NCBI GenBank assembly: GCA_022494885.1
Contig: JAGVSM010001131.1
Location: 1 to 64,000 of the forward strand
Length of the DNA stretch: 64,000 nt
Source: Micrasema longulum
Lineage: Eukaryota; Arthropoda; Insecta; Trichoptera; Brachycentridae
Direction of reading: 5' to 3'
Of the stretch, positions 11,800-21,078 are shown piece by piece (the first letter of the stretch is position 1; each line of letters begins with the position of its first letter). The translations under genes and the position numbers were made by a program. The notes under the pieces were generated by a model. It saw nothing but the letters and a program-made list of their open reading frames with translations, did not search any database and was not told the origin of the DNA.

Positions 11800-12085
11800 C
11801 TTATTTTAATTTAATTTATTCAGAAAAACAACATCAATACAAAAGAATATATATACAACATTATAAAAAAAACATAATATAAATCCAAACCAGTTTTCCA
11901 CATAAATACAATTATAAAAATCCAGTTCAGTTAATTTTTGTGTGTGAGGATGCGTGGGTAAGTGAGTGGAGTCGTGGAGTGTGGTTTTCGTAGGTATGTG
12001 AATATGTGTGTGAGTGTATATGGGTGTGAGGGTGGGTTTATGAACAGGGTAAGTGTGTGTTTGATATGAGTGAATAGAAACAACT
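11800..12085 (-). mobile_element. Probable LINE 3' UTR, minus strand
   Basis: TTTATTCAGAAAAACAACAT followed by a run of GTGTGAGTGTATATGGGTG resembles the 3' UTR of the minus-strand LINE-X copy at 56216-56420. No coding part was recognised. Confidence 0.35.
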
Positions 12086-12233
12086 TAATTTAATAATGTA
12101 ATTTTTTTTTTTTTTTAATAACTATTTATTTATTTTTATCTTACACTTACATATCGTTTGTCACAATTACTCAGTGTTTATTTGCAAATTTAATTTGATT
12201 CCTACCAATTTAAAAATGTAACTCATGATAAGT

Positions 12234-12302
12234 TCGCCTCGTGGTGTGGTGGTTGGTGTGTTCGCTTATCATGTTTAAGGTCCTGAGTTCAAACACTTAA
12301 AA
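12234..12302 (+). mobile_element. tRNA-like SINE head fragment
   Basis: GCCTCGTGGTGTGGTGGTTG (A-box region) is followed by GAGTTCAAACAC at the B-box position. The SINE-A body is lacking. Likely a decayed or related SINE head. Confidence 0.45.
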
Positions 12303-12339
12303 AAATGTATCACACATGTGGCAAGTAATTTTAAAAACA

Positions 12340-13066
12340 TATTACAGCAGAGATGAAGAAGAATTTAGAGAAGGTAATATAGAAGTCTGACCTTGTAATA
12401 TCGTAGTGACCTCGTGGTGTAATGGTCAGCGCGTTTGCCTACCATGCGAGAGGTCTCTCGTTCGATTCCTGACATGTTTGATATTAAATATTGATTTAAA
12501 AGAGTGTTTTCACACTAGAATATTTCATAGTCCATGGAGTGGTACCTGAAGACTCATCATCTTACCTTCATGTAACAAAATGGATCAAGATACGCTGCGA
12601 TTGGTGTACCAATGCAGTGCCCTATGCACCATTAGGTCCAGAAAGGGAATTTAATAAATAAATATAGAAGTCTAGGCAGGGCTTATGACCTGTCATTGGC
12701 TGTTTTAAGTGACCACTTTACACACCGTGTAACATTCACCATTCTGCGCATATTTGAACATCTATATTTCTTCGATTCTTTCATATGTTGCTGTTTGTAA
12801 AGTTAAAGAGCTGAAACCTTTTCTTATGCGGGTGAGATTCATCTGATTGAATTATTTCACCTCCATACATGTTACACAGTGTGTAAATTGGGCACTTAAA
12901 CCTGCCAATGACAAGGTCATAAGCCCTGTAGATCCCAAGACTTGTATGGTACCTTATCTGAATTGTTGTACATCTCTGTTGTAATATGCTAATATAAACA
13001 GCTCCCTAGGGAGTTGAATTTAGTTCTTGTCTACAAAAATTTTGACAAACTCAAAATATTGTTTAA
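12340..13066. mobile_element. FB-C foldback element, split by a SINE
   Basis: The left part (ATTACAGCAGAGATGAAGAA ... AATATAGAAGTCT) is cut by SINE-A at 12413-12660. It resumes at ATATAGAAGTCTAGG and runs through GGGCTTATGACCTGTCATTG, GTGAAGTTAAAGAGCTGAAA-like sequence, then the reverse complement AATGACAAGGTCATAAGCCC, to the inverted end AATTTTGACAAACTCAAAAT. The outer left end is missing. FB-C copies recur throughout the window and look like non-autonomous foldback or MITE elements. Confidence 0.75.
12413..12660 (+). mobile_element. SINE-A inserted in FB-C
   Basis: TGACCTCGTGGTGTAATGGT (A box) and CGTTCGATTCC (B box) open the element. The body contains TCATCTTACCTTCATGTAAC, ATCAAGATACGCTGCGATTG and GCCCTATGCACCATTAGGTC, and it ends AATAAATAAAT. 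FB-C sequence (ATAGAAGTCT) is repeated on both sides, consistent with a target-site duplication. Confidence 0.85.
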
Positions 13067-13650
13067 TATTATAAAAATGCTGTTATTTTCAAAATGAGCT
13101 TATTTTGCAGTAAAATAGAAATATCTTATTTTTAAACGTAAAATACAATAAATATTGGACCATCGTAAAAAGTACACTAAATGTGCAACAAAAAATATGT
13201 ACCTCAGAGAATAAACTACGTGAGTTCAGTTTTTTGCCATTTTGAAGTTAAACATGTAAAAATTATAGGAATAAGCTATTTTATACGTGAACGAAACAAG
13301 CAAGTCCACTTTTATTGTAAAAATGCCTTTTTGGGGTGAAATAAAAATCTGAAGTTCACTTTGTTTTTGTGCAAAAACCGGCAGTAGTCTCAGATACGCT
13401 ATTATATGTACTTTTACTGTCAAAATAATAATTTAAATATTGAATGTTATTTTTACATTGAAATTATCTCATTTGGTTCAAAAGTTATCATGTTTTCAAA
13501 AGTTATATGGAAATTTATAGTTGCCGCACTCAACGAACTGATTTTAGGCGTAGATTTTCACGAAATTAGATTCTTATGAAACTGCCAATATCTTGAATAT
13601 ATACCAATGCCTTTTTACTGAGATCATAATACATACACATATATATATAT
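13067..13650. other. AT-rich spacer
   Basis: No repeat end or gene recognised. A minus-strand open frame at 13226-13423 has no recognisable motif. Confidence 0.4.
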
Positions 13651-13651
13651 T

Positions 13652-14345
13652 ACAATATTTGAGTTTGTCCAAATGTTTGTAGACAAAAGACTGGATTTCA
13701 CCCTCTCGGGAGTCATTAAGATTATCAAATTACAACAGGGATGGAGAATACCTTAAAGAAGGAAATATGGAAGTCTAGGCATTTACAGGGCTTATGACCT
13801 GTCATTGGCTGTTTTAAGTGGCCACTTTACACACTGTGTAACATTCACCGTTTTGCCTATGTTTGAATATTTATCCATATTTCTTCAATTCTTCCATTTG
13901 TAGATTTTAGTGAAGTTAAAGAGCTGAAACCTTTATTGTTGTGAAGAGATTCATCTGGCTGAATTATTTCACATACTAGGCAATGCTTGAAAACAATTTT
14001 CCAAATTTTAAACTTCTTCTTGGACCAGTTGGTTTTATTATTGAAAATTGAAATAAATAAATTGAAATTACAATATTCGAATTGGTCCAAATGTTTGTAG
14101 ACAAAAGACTGGAAATTACAACAGGAATGGAGATTACCCTAAAGAAGGAAATCTCTTTACAACATTAAAGGTTTCAGCTCTTTAACTTCACTTAAATCAA
14201 CAAATGGAAGAATTTACGACACCCCAGTTAGGGAACATTATTGTAAATAAAAAAAATAATACAAACATTGTAAAAGTATAAATAAATATAAAAAATCAAA
14301 CCATCCAATGACAGTTCATAAGCCCTGTAAATGCCTAGATTTATT
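13652..14345. mobile_element. FB-C foldback element
   Basis: Starts at ACAATATTTGAGTTTGTCCA, followed by AAATGTTTGTAGACAAAAGA and the FB-C body (GGAAGTCTAGGCATTTACAG, GGCCACTTTACACACTGTGT). A second end-like sequence in the same orientation at about 14075 suggests two overlapping or internally rearranged copies. The distal part returns in reverse complement (ATGACAGTTCATAAGCCCTG at about 14310). A LINE-W tail is inserted at 14218. Confidence 0.7.
14218..14303 (+). mobile_element. LINE-W 3' tail inserted in FB-C
   Basis: ACACCCCAGTTAGGGAACAT followed by AACATTGTAAAAGTATAAAT and AAATA matches the last ~80 bp of the LINE-W copies at 40580 and 61135. It is a very short 5'-truncated insertion. 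Confidence 0.7.
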
Positions 14346-14379
14346 TAAGGTATTCTCGTGAATCATGAACTGGCATCAG

Positions 14380-14925
14380 CTCTCGATGGGAATACGTTGA
14401 GTTTTGGGATACCCTGTAGAGTGCGTAACGGATTTTAACATTTAAAATACGTTCTAAATTTATGAATCAAAACTATAGTAAAAACGTAGTGCTACGTGAC
14501 GGAAAAACACTTAAAGAGCGCCGACCGTTTGAATCAACTGCAATATATTACTCAATATTACACTGCATTTTTGGTGAGGTGTTCTGATATTGCTTGGCGT
14601 TATGTATTTTCGTTACTTGTACCAGGCATGCGTAGAATATTCGTTTTGGATTTGGTCGGGTGAGCCGATTTTAGCGTCGGTAGTAGCAGTTAGTAGAATT
14701 AGAGTTGCTTCAGTCTGATTTTTACGCTTGGGGTGCGCGGTCGTGTTTTCAGTTTTTCAGGATTTGTGAAAGGTTACGCAATTTCAGTGCTTTACACACG
14801 TGCTATTAAAAGGTGAACATTACTATCAAGTTGTTCATATAAAAAACGTGTTTTGAAAAATTATTTTATATTTTTTATTATAAATTGTAAACATTTAAGT
14901 TTGTTAGTGAAAATTCTTGATTATT
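14380..14925. other. Mixed-composition segment, possible promoter or 5' UTR
   Basis: Between about 14500 and 14780 the sequence is less AT-rich and contains several CpGs (CGTGACGG, GCGCCGACCG, GTCGGGTGAGCCG, GCGTCGGTAG) plus TCAGT-like initiator words. It precedes the candidate coding exon at 17521 on the same strand. A 5' UTR or promoter role is only a guess. Confidence 0.2.
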
Positions 14926-14929
14926 ATTA

Positions 14930-15523
14930 TTATTATTATTGGATGGATCACTTATATAGCGCCATTTTCGTAATAAAATACCTCAAGGGCGCTTTACATA
15001 GTAATTTTATTGTTAAATTAATTTAATTGAAGCTTTTAAATTTGTAATTTAATTAAAACAATTTATTTTGTTGTCACGTGCTACGGATTTATTCAAATGA
15101 TTTAGAGAACAAGTTGGTTTTAAGTTTTTTCCGAAACATCACTTCACTTTCACAGCCTCGCACCTCTGCTCAGAGAGCATTCCATGCCATAGGGCCTGCG
15201 ACCGCAAATGCGCGTTCACTAAATTTAGTGCGCTGTTTGCGTAGAGGTATAATAACTTTTCCTTTCGCCGCAGACGTAGCTGATCTAAGCGTGAGACGCC
15301 TGTCAGCTAGTTCATCTGGAATGCATAGTTCCCTTAGATATTCCGGAGCAGAGTTGGGCAATGACTTATACATAAGCCAAAAGAGTTTGTATTCGACCCT
15401 CTGTGGAAAACGTAGCCAGTGTAGTTCCCGAAGTAGTGGAGTGATATGACTGAACTTAGAGATTCCGAAAATAAGTCTCGCTGCGGCATTCAATACAGAT
15501 TGCAGGCGAGTCATGGAATTTAT
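14930..15523 (-). mobile_element. LINE-Z (L2/CR1-like) ORF2 C-terminus and 3' UTR
   Basis: Minus-strand frame from 15535 down to about 15080: RLQSVLNAAARLIFGISKFS, LLRELHWLRFPQRVEYKLFW, then APEYLRELC, DRRLTLRSATSAAKGKV and KFSERAFAVAGPMAWNAL with a stop replacing the expected residue before AEVRGCESE. This is the characteristic L2-like tail (L-N-AAR-I ... LHWL-x-RV-YK ... AP-YL-EL ... GP-AWN-LP). The 3' UTR on the left includes a GAGGTATTTTATTACG-type segment and ends in an (ATT)n tract at 14930. Another copy is at 31313, with tails at 32290, 44830 and 57210. Confidence 0.85.
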
Positions 15524-15571
15524 TATAGAAATCAAAGACGAGTGATACTTTAATCCACAAATTTGGAATAT

Positions 15572-15614
15572 CCAGTGACCGGTTTCATCGCTTTCGCGAC
15601 ATCTTCGAGACTGG
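15572..15614 (-). ncRNA. Hammerhead-ribozyme-like motif (left arm)
   Basis: On the minus strand: stem I CCAGT, core CTCGAAGATG (one extra C relative to CUGANGA), stem II TCGC with GAAA tetraloop and GCGA, then TGAAAC, stem III CCGG, cleavage triplet GTC and stem I return ACTGG. All hammerhead parts are in order. The inserted C probably lowers or abolishes activity. Confidence 0.55.
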
Positions 15615-15925
15615 TGTCTAGGAATTCGAAAATTAAAAGTTATATGAAAGTAAATTAAATTTAATTATTAAGTCTTGAGGATCATTAAAAAAGTGTTTCG
15701 GGTTAACTAATGCGTTGATGTTATGATATTTTAATGAGTTTAAATGTTGTATATATATTATTTTTAATTTTCCTATACTTCGTAAGTTTGATTTCTGTCA
15801 ATTGAGATTTGAAAAACAAAGCGTAAAAAGTCATTGGTACTAATTTAATTTACTTTCATATTATTTTGAGTCCTCTATCCTTACCTCTGTTTTGTATAAA
15901 TACATTGAATTTCTTAATAAAGATA

Positions 15926-15968
15926 CCAGTCTCGAAGATGACGCAAAAGCGATGAAACCGGTCACTGG
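15926..15968 (+). ncRNA. Hammerhead-ribozyme-like motif (right arm)
   Basis: On the plus strand: CCAGT, CTCGAAGATGA, stem II CGC-AAAA-GCG, ATGAAAC, CCGG, GTC, ACTGG. Same family as the left-arm copy, with compensating-looking differences in stem II (TCGC/GCGA versus CGC/GCG). Confidence 0.55.
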
Positions 15969-16195
15969 ATATTCCAAATTTGTGGATTAGAGTATCACTC
16001 ATTTTTTATTTCTATAATAAAATAAATTGTATTTTTTTTTCGGAATAAAACGAGTTCAATGGCCTAAGTGATCACGTCGAAATCAATAGTTTTTCTCACT
16101 TAGTTATTTTTGTGCAGTGTTTTGAATTTGTGTCGTGTTGATGTAATATATTCATTTTTTAATTTACGCATTATTTAAAATTTTGATTAACATAT

Positions 16196-16975
16196 TTTTC
16201 AACAATATTTTGAGAGGGAAAACATGTTTGAGAAGGAAATATGGACGTCTACAGACGAAAGGGTTGAGGAAATACGGATGCTTGAACATAGCCAGAATGA
16301 TTCATGTTTCACAGTGTAAAGAGGCTTCTTAAATCAGCCAATGACATATTAATTTATAAATGCAAAGACTTCTTTATTCCGTTCTTTAAACTGTTTTATA
16401 AACAATATTATAAACGAACTGGTCTACTATTTTATAATATTTTCAGGCGTCACGTTTCCTGGTATGTAGGTGAAATAATTCAACTACATGAATCTTCCCA
16501 CATCAATAAAGGTTCAACTCAGCGGCCTCCGTGGTGTAGTAGTCAAGACGCTTGACTTACAAACGGAAAGTTCCGGGTTCAATTCCCGTTGAGAACATAA
16601 AAAAATATTATGATTTTTCTCAAGCCTGGGTGTTCTGTGCTGTAATTCACCATTGTTATTGGGCCTTCTGGCCTGTTGTGGTGCAAAAAAAAAAATTTCT
16701 TCGCAAAAGTCAACATATTGAGTTAAGGAAATGTGAATGTTAAAACATAGACAGAATAGTAAATGTTACACGGCGTTTAAAGTGGCCTCTTAAAATCTAA
16801 AAGAAATTACGGTTTGGCAATAAGCCCGATAATTTAATTTATGCACAAAAAGTTTTATGTTAAATATATTTTTTTAAATTAGCAAACGACAGGTCATAAG
16901 CTCTGTAAATGCCTACACTTCCATATGCCCTTCTCAAAAATGTTTTCCCTCGCCGTTGCAATAAATTTTGAGTGG
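16196..16975. mobile_element. FB-C foldback element, split by SINE-B
   Basis: Opens with AATATTTTGAGAGGGAAAAC and GAAGGAAATATGGACGTCT, passes through diverged FB-C body (CAGCCAATGACATATTAATT, GGTGAAATAATTCAACTACA) and is interrupted by SINE-B at 16519-16695. It resumes at GCAAAAGTCAACATATTGAG and ends TGTTTTCCCTCGCCGTTGCA. This copy is more diverged than others. Confidence 0.65.
16519..16695 (+). mobile_element. SINE-B (tRNA-derived)
   Basis: Head GCGGCCTCCGTGGTGTAGTA (A box) and GGTTCAATTCC (B box), then GAGAACATAAAAAAATATTA, CAAGCCTGGGTGTTCTGTGC, TGTAATTCACCATTGTTATT, GGGCCTTCTGGCCTGTTGTG and GTGCAAAAAAAAAA. Minus-strand copies are at 34480 and 35195, fragments at 21685 and 37190. Confidence 0.85.
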
Positions 16976-16979
16976 TTCT

Positions 16980-17520
16980 TACAAATTTGTGTAAAATGTC
17001 ATACCATAATTTAAAAATGTTTTTCTTCCATTAAAAATATCATTTTTTTAAATTTCAATAAATTATATTCCCAAGCTTAACTATCTTAATGGGGGGGGAA
17101 TAACTATCCATTTAAAAGTTAATGTTTGCAGCAGTTTTAATTACTTATTTATTTAACTTTTATGTACATAATATAAATTGTGCATTGGCAATTTCTTCTA
17201 ACCAACCAATAAAAAAAGTGTAATTTGTATAATTTGAGTTTTAAAACGTTTTAACATAAAATAAAATTGTAAACAAATTTTCTTTCTGGTTATGCTGCTT
17301 TTTTAATTGTGCGATTACAATGGTATTCTTAATTTGAAATTCATAAATTTTGACTTAGGACAGTGAAAAATCACTCTTTAATTATTTCGCTTATAAATTC
17401 CAATATTATCAGCAGGTATTTTGGAAAAGTACTTAACTCCGACGCCCTTCGTACCAGTCTATAAAAAGACTGATTTTATAGCCGTGCAACTATCTTGAGG
17501 TGTTTTTGTCTATGTTTCAG
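16980..17520. other. AT-rich sequence upstream of the candidate exon
   Basis: Includes a run of G (17093-17100) and ends with TTTTGTCTATGTTTCAG, a good polypyrimidine tract and splice acceptor. No repeat recognised. Confidence 0.35.
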
Positions 17521-17634
17521 AGTCCTGACGAAAAGGCAAAAAAATGGGTGAAACAACGAAGCACATGCTATCAGTTGGCCAAAAGCCAACTGGAAAATCC
17601 CGGCAAGTGACGCAGTACGCTGCCGCGGTTGCAG
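17521..17634 (+). CDS. Candidate first coding exon, possibly MFS sugar-transporter-like
   Basis: A splice-acceptor-like TATGTTTCAG ends at 17520. An ATG at 17544 in favourable context (AAAAAAATGG) opens MGETTKHMLSVGQKPTGKSR then QVTQYAAAVA, and a canonical donor CAG|GTAAGA follows at 17635. The coding part is 91 nt, ending in phase 1. The composition is clearly less AT-rich than the surroundings, unlike the transposon relics. The K-x-RQ-x-x-QY-x-AA-x-A pattern recalls the short cytoplasmic lead into the first membrane segment of insect trehalose/sugar facilitators (Tret1-like), where such a short first coding exon would fit. No later exon was recognised within the window, so the assignment is tentative and the exon could be a chance combination of splice signals. 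Confidence 0.35.
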
Positions 17635-17927
17635 GTAAGACTGTCAAATATTACTAACATTACAATAGAAACGGAAAACCTGTAGACGAGATTCACTTTT
17701 TAAATATCTATCAACTTTGTGCAAATTTTTCAAAACTGTAAATAATCATAATTTAAAACACAATTATTACAAAGGTAAAAGTTTTTAATGTGTTCTCCGC
17801 TTTTTTGTTTATTTTTATATGAAATGTTTCTTCCAGAAAAAAACCTTAATTTTTGCATGTTATATTATTAATAATATATATTTTAATGTGATGGAAAATA
17901 TTGAGTAAAAAATATACAAATTAATTT

Positions 17928-18548
17928 CTACAGAGAAGAAACCCATTTTTAAAAGGGAATATGGAAGTCTAGGCATTTACAGGGCTTATGACCTGTCATT
18001 GGCTGGTTTACAAGGCCACTTTACACATTGTGTAAATGCCTAAACTCCCATAATCCCTTCTCAATTTTTTTTCCCTCTCTGTTGAAATAAATTTAAACAT
18101 GAATAACTCCCTAAGTAGGACATTCAGCCAGTCTTCAAGCATTTGGACATACTCAAACATTGTTGAATTAACTACCTGGTAAAAGAAGAAGTATAGAAAT
18201 TGGAAAATTGTTTTGAAGCGTTGCCTAGTAGGTGATTTGGTTCAGCCGGATGAATCGCACTCACGTGATAAAGGTTTTAGCTCTTTTACTTCACAAAAGT
18301 CAACAAATGGAATATTTGAGGAAATGTGGATGTTCAAACATGGGCAGAATGGTGAATGTTACACTGTGTAAAGTGGCCACTTTAACCAGCCAATGACAGG
18401 TCATAAGCCCTGTAAATGCCTAGACTTCCATATTCCCTTCTCAAAAATATCTTCCCTCTCTGTTGAAATAAATTCAAATATGAATAACTCCCTAGGGAGG
18501 AAATCCAGACAGTCTGCAAGCATTTGGACATACTCAAACATTGTTAAA
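17928..18548. mobile_element. FB-C foldback element, fairly complete
   Basis: Left part TACAGAGAAGAAACCCATTT with AATATGGAAGTCTAGGCATT and GGGCTTATGACCTGTCATTG. Centre contains CTACCTGGTAAAAGAAGAAG and GCGTTGCCTAGTAGGTGATT. Right part is the reverse complement CCAATGACAGGTCATAAGCC, ending CTCCCTAGGGAGGAAATCCA and CATTTGGACATACTCAAACA. An internal second end-like block at 18100-18165 suggests a compound structure. Confidence 0.8.
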
Positions 18549-18549
18549 A

Positions 18550-18845
18550 AATATATTCTAAATAAAAGCTTTATGTTCTAAACCAGACGTTAAAAATACT
18601 TCGGGATTTTTTTTCTATGTGAATCCCGGAATTACTTCTCGGCAATTTCTGGCACAGAACGCATCTTTTGCGGGGTTGCTTTTTTTAAAATTTGTTATTT
18701 AAAAAAAATTTGAATCATGTTAGCCATATTCGCAACAATGCGTTAAGCATCTTAAAGCAGTGTTACATTATTTTTAATACAGAGGTATTACAAAGTATTT
18801 ATTTAGAGTAAGAATATCACTTTGGGACCACAATTCTGACACTAA
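18550..18845. other. AT-rich spacer
   Basis: No feature recognised. Confidence 0.4.
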
Positions 18846-18849
18846 CTAG

Positions 18850-19478
18850 GGATCTGATACTAAGTGAAGGGGTCAACACTGTTCTGGCATCGAGACAACA
18901 CTATTACATAGGCAAAAAGATCCATAACCTTTTGCCAGAATCGTGGAAAGACGGGAGTGTTGTCAAGTTGCGGAAGGTGTTGACCTCGCTCTTTCATGAC
19001 ATTGGTCGTAGGGAGTCAGAAAGGTTAATGCATGCCGCGAATTGGAGATTCTTCCTAGATGTCGAAAATGAAACATGAAAATAAAGAATAATTTTAAAAA
19101 TATATAAATACAGATGACAATCATGAAGTTTCGCATAGTAAATAAATTGTCTATGTTTATGAATGTATGTAAGTGCGCATGGGTGTATGTACGCGTGTGT
19201 GGGTGTATGTACGTGTTTGTGTATGTACATGTGTATATATGTGTGTATATATATATGTGTATATATGTGTATGTGTATGTATATGTATCAAAATGTGTAT
19301 ACAAGTAAGTTTATATTTTATTAGTCTGTGTTCTCTATTAATTTGTTAACTATTATCATATATTAGAATGTAATTGCCAAGCTTGAATCGGGGTATGTAC
19401 CCTTGTTAGCTGGGCAAAGTGAACGTAGAATTGTATTTTTGATAAAAGGTGTAAATAAATAAATAAATAAAAATAAAT
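18850..19478 (+). mobile_element. LINE-V 3' part
   Basis: Frame reads SEGVNTVLASRQHYYIGKKI, HNLLPESWKDGSVVKLRKVL and a C-terminal HAANWRFFLDVENET before a stop near 19075. NLLPESWK is the usual ORF2 C-terminal N-LP-x-x-x-K motif. The 3' UTR carries a TGTATATATGTGTG tract and ends GTAAATAAATAAATAAATAA. Copies at 23012 and 26226 are in the same orientation. 5'-truncated at about 18850. Confidence 0.8.
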
Positions 19479-19577
19479 AAACTATTTTTTTCGCAATTTT
19501 GAAGCTCGACACATTTTTGAATAAACCCTCCTTATTTTTTAACTGATATTTTTTATAAATATTGGGTTTTTTACTGA

Positions 19578-19850
19578 CATTTCTTGGTGGAACTGCATTT
19601 TAATTATAATAATAAAAATACTTTATAGTTTTATTCCGCTTTTATTTATAATTATTTTATAATTATTTTTTTTTTTACCAGTGACCGGGTTTCGTCGTGA
19701 CCGACATTCGACGACCAGTCTGACGATGTTGGTCACGACGACGAAACCCAGTCACTGGTAAAAAAAAAAAAAATTATAAATAAAAGTGGAATAAAACTAT
19801 AAAGTATTTTTATTATTACGATATTTTTTTATAATTAAAACTTTGTAGTT
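19578..19850. repeat. Hairpin element with hammerhead-like motifs and asymmetric flank
   Basis: Arms of about 125 bp: AATACTTTATAGTTTTATTC ... TTTACCAGTGACCGGGTTTC on the left and GAAACCCAGTCACTGGTAAA ... GAATAAAACTATAAAGTATT on the right. A one-sided flank TGACATTTCTTGGTGGAACT precedes the left arm; the same flank precedes the related copy at 63585. The core holds two oppositely oriented hammerhead-like motifs. Confidence 0.75.
19715..19758 (+). ncRNA. Hammerhead-ribozyme-like motif, exact CUGACGA core
   Basis: CCAGT (stem I), CTGACGA (exact CUGANGA), stem II GTTG-GTCA-CGAC (one G-U pair), an extra GAC, GAAAC, CCAG, GTC, ACTGG. The minus-strand motif in the left arm (19678-19717) has a perfect stem II GTCG-GTCA-CGAC and GAAAC-CCGGTC but a damaged first core segment. 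The two arms together imply an intact ancestor. Confidence 0.6.
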
Positions 19851-19859
19851 TTATCAAGA

Positions 19860-21075
19860 TAAATCTACAAAAACACACCTAGGTACTTACATCATTATTT
19901 ACAATGTTTTAAAAGCAGTTCGCTTCGTTACTTTAACATTTCTAACACATTTGATAACACCCAGAATAAATTGCTTTTAATTATGAAGATACTATAATTT
20001 ATCTTATATTAGTTAGTCCGAGCGAATTTGTATGCAAAATTGTATTTATAAATACACTGTGTTACATAATTCTAACGTATTATAAGTTAAACTAGAGCAA
20101 ATGTCGTCATAATGCTAACAAAATCGGCCAATAGCTAAAATTAGTTTTAATATAAAAAAAATGTTAGCCCTTTCGATAAACACCGTCCATTTTTTCTTAA
20201 TTAATTTTTAAACGATTTTTTTTACTTATTTTCTTCACTAATGTCACCTCACCGGGGTTGCACGTGCCGACGACACTTAGCAATAAATATATTTTATATT
20301 TTTTTATTTGAGAATATACAAAGTATACTTAATATACAGAGAGAACTTAACAAATATTAAGACAGCGCTAAACACTACAAATTTATGTTTATTTTTATTT
20401 TTTGTATATCTTTATTATAAAACGCATAATAAAATAACAAAAACATAACAGAAACTATACGTTTGTGGAACAGGTGAAACAATATTGATTTGGGCGAATG
20501 AGACAATCCATTTTACTTCTAGCCAAATATTTTTTTAAAAATATAGCCTTTTTAAACATTTTCTCAATTATTTAGCATTATCATTTACTAAATTCTTCAT
20601 ATACATTTATCATTATTTTAAAATCATCGGTGTGTTGATACTTTTGCGGTTAATTCAATATTGTACTAACCCAGAAAAACAACCATTTTGATTTCCTGTT
20701 AAGATAACCCGGAAGAAAGCAATATTTTTAAGAATAAAATATTAAAATTATTTTATATTTCTCTGTTGGAAGGCTAATAGAGATAAGCCGCAGACTTTTT
20801 TAGAACAGAATAAAGCAACTTTGTTTTTAACCACTTTTTTTTGTTTTTAATTTTGTTTTATTAAAAAAAACATACATTCTTACATATTTAAAATTAAAAA
20901 CAAAGATTTTCAGACGCAAAAATACCAATTGATAAATTTATGTGTAAACATTAAATGTGACGAAAAAAACTTAAAATAAAAATCGTTCATGTTTTTGTTT
21001 TGCATGGAGGTAATTATTGAAAGTTAAAAAATTTAAATAACTTTTTATTTATTTTATTACTGATAGGTTTCGAAG
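19860..21075. other. AT-rich spacer with a possible LINE-W tail
   Basis: Around 20240-20290, CACCTCACCGGGGTTGCACG and GTGCCGACGACACTT resemble the minus-strand LINE-W 3' UTR (TCACTGGGGTGTCCCGTGCC). The rest shows no recognised feature. Confidence 0.3.
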
Positions 21076-21078
21076 CTT

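Larger units (their letters stand above)
15524..16030. repeat. Long palindromic element with paired hammerhead-like motifs
   Basis: The arm TTTATTATAGAAATCAAAGA ... GTGATACTTTAATCCACAAA ... TTGGAATATCCAGTGACCGG is repeated in reverse complement on the right (CCGGTCACTGGATATTCCAA ... TTTATTTCTATAATAAA). An inner pair (ATGAAAGTAAATTAAATT at about 15643, reversed at about 15843) extends the foldback. Each arm carries one hammerhead-like motif. The element lies at the 5' truncation point of the minus-strand LINE-Z. Terminal repeats of Penelope-like elements are known to be able to lie in inverted orientation and to carry hammerhead ribozymes; assignment here is inference. Confidence 0.7.

Noticed and set aside
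18963..19308. Tyr/Thr/His-rich open frames on both strands
   Set aside because: Shadow frames of the GT/AT-rich LINE-V 3' UTR; the real coding remnant is the plus-strand NLLPESWK frame.
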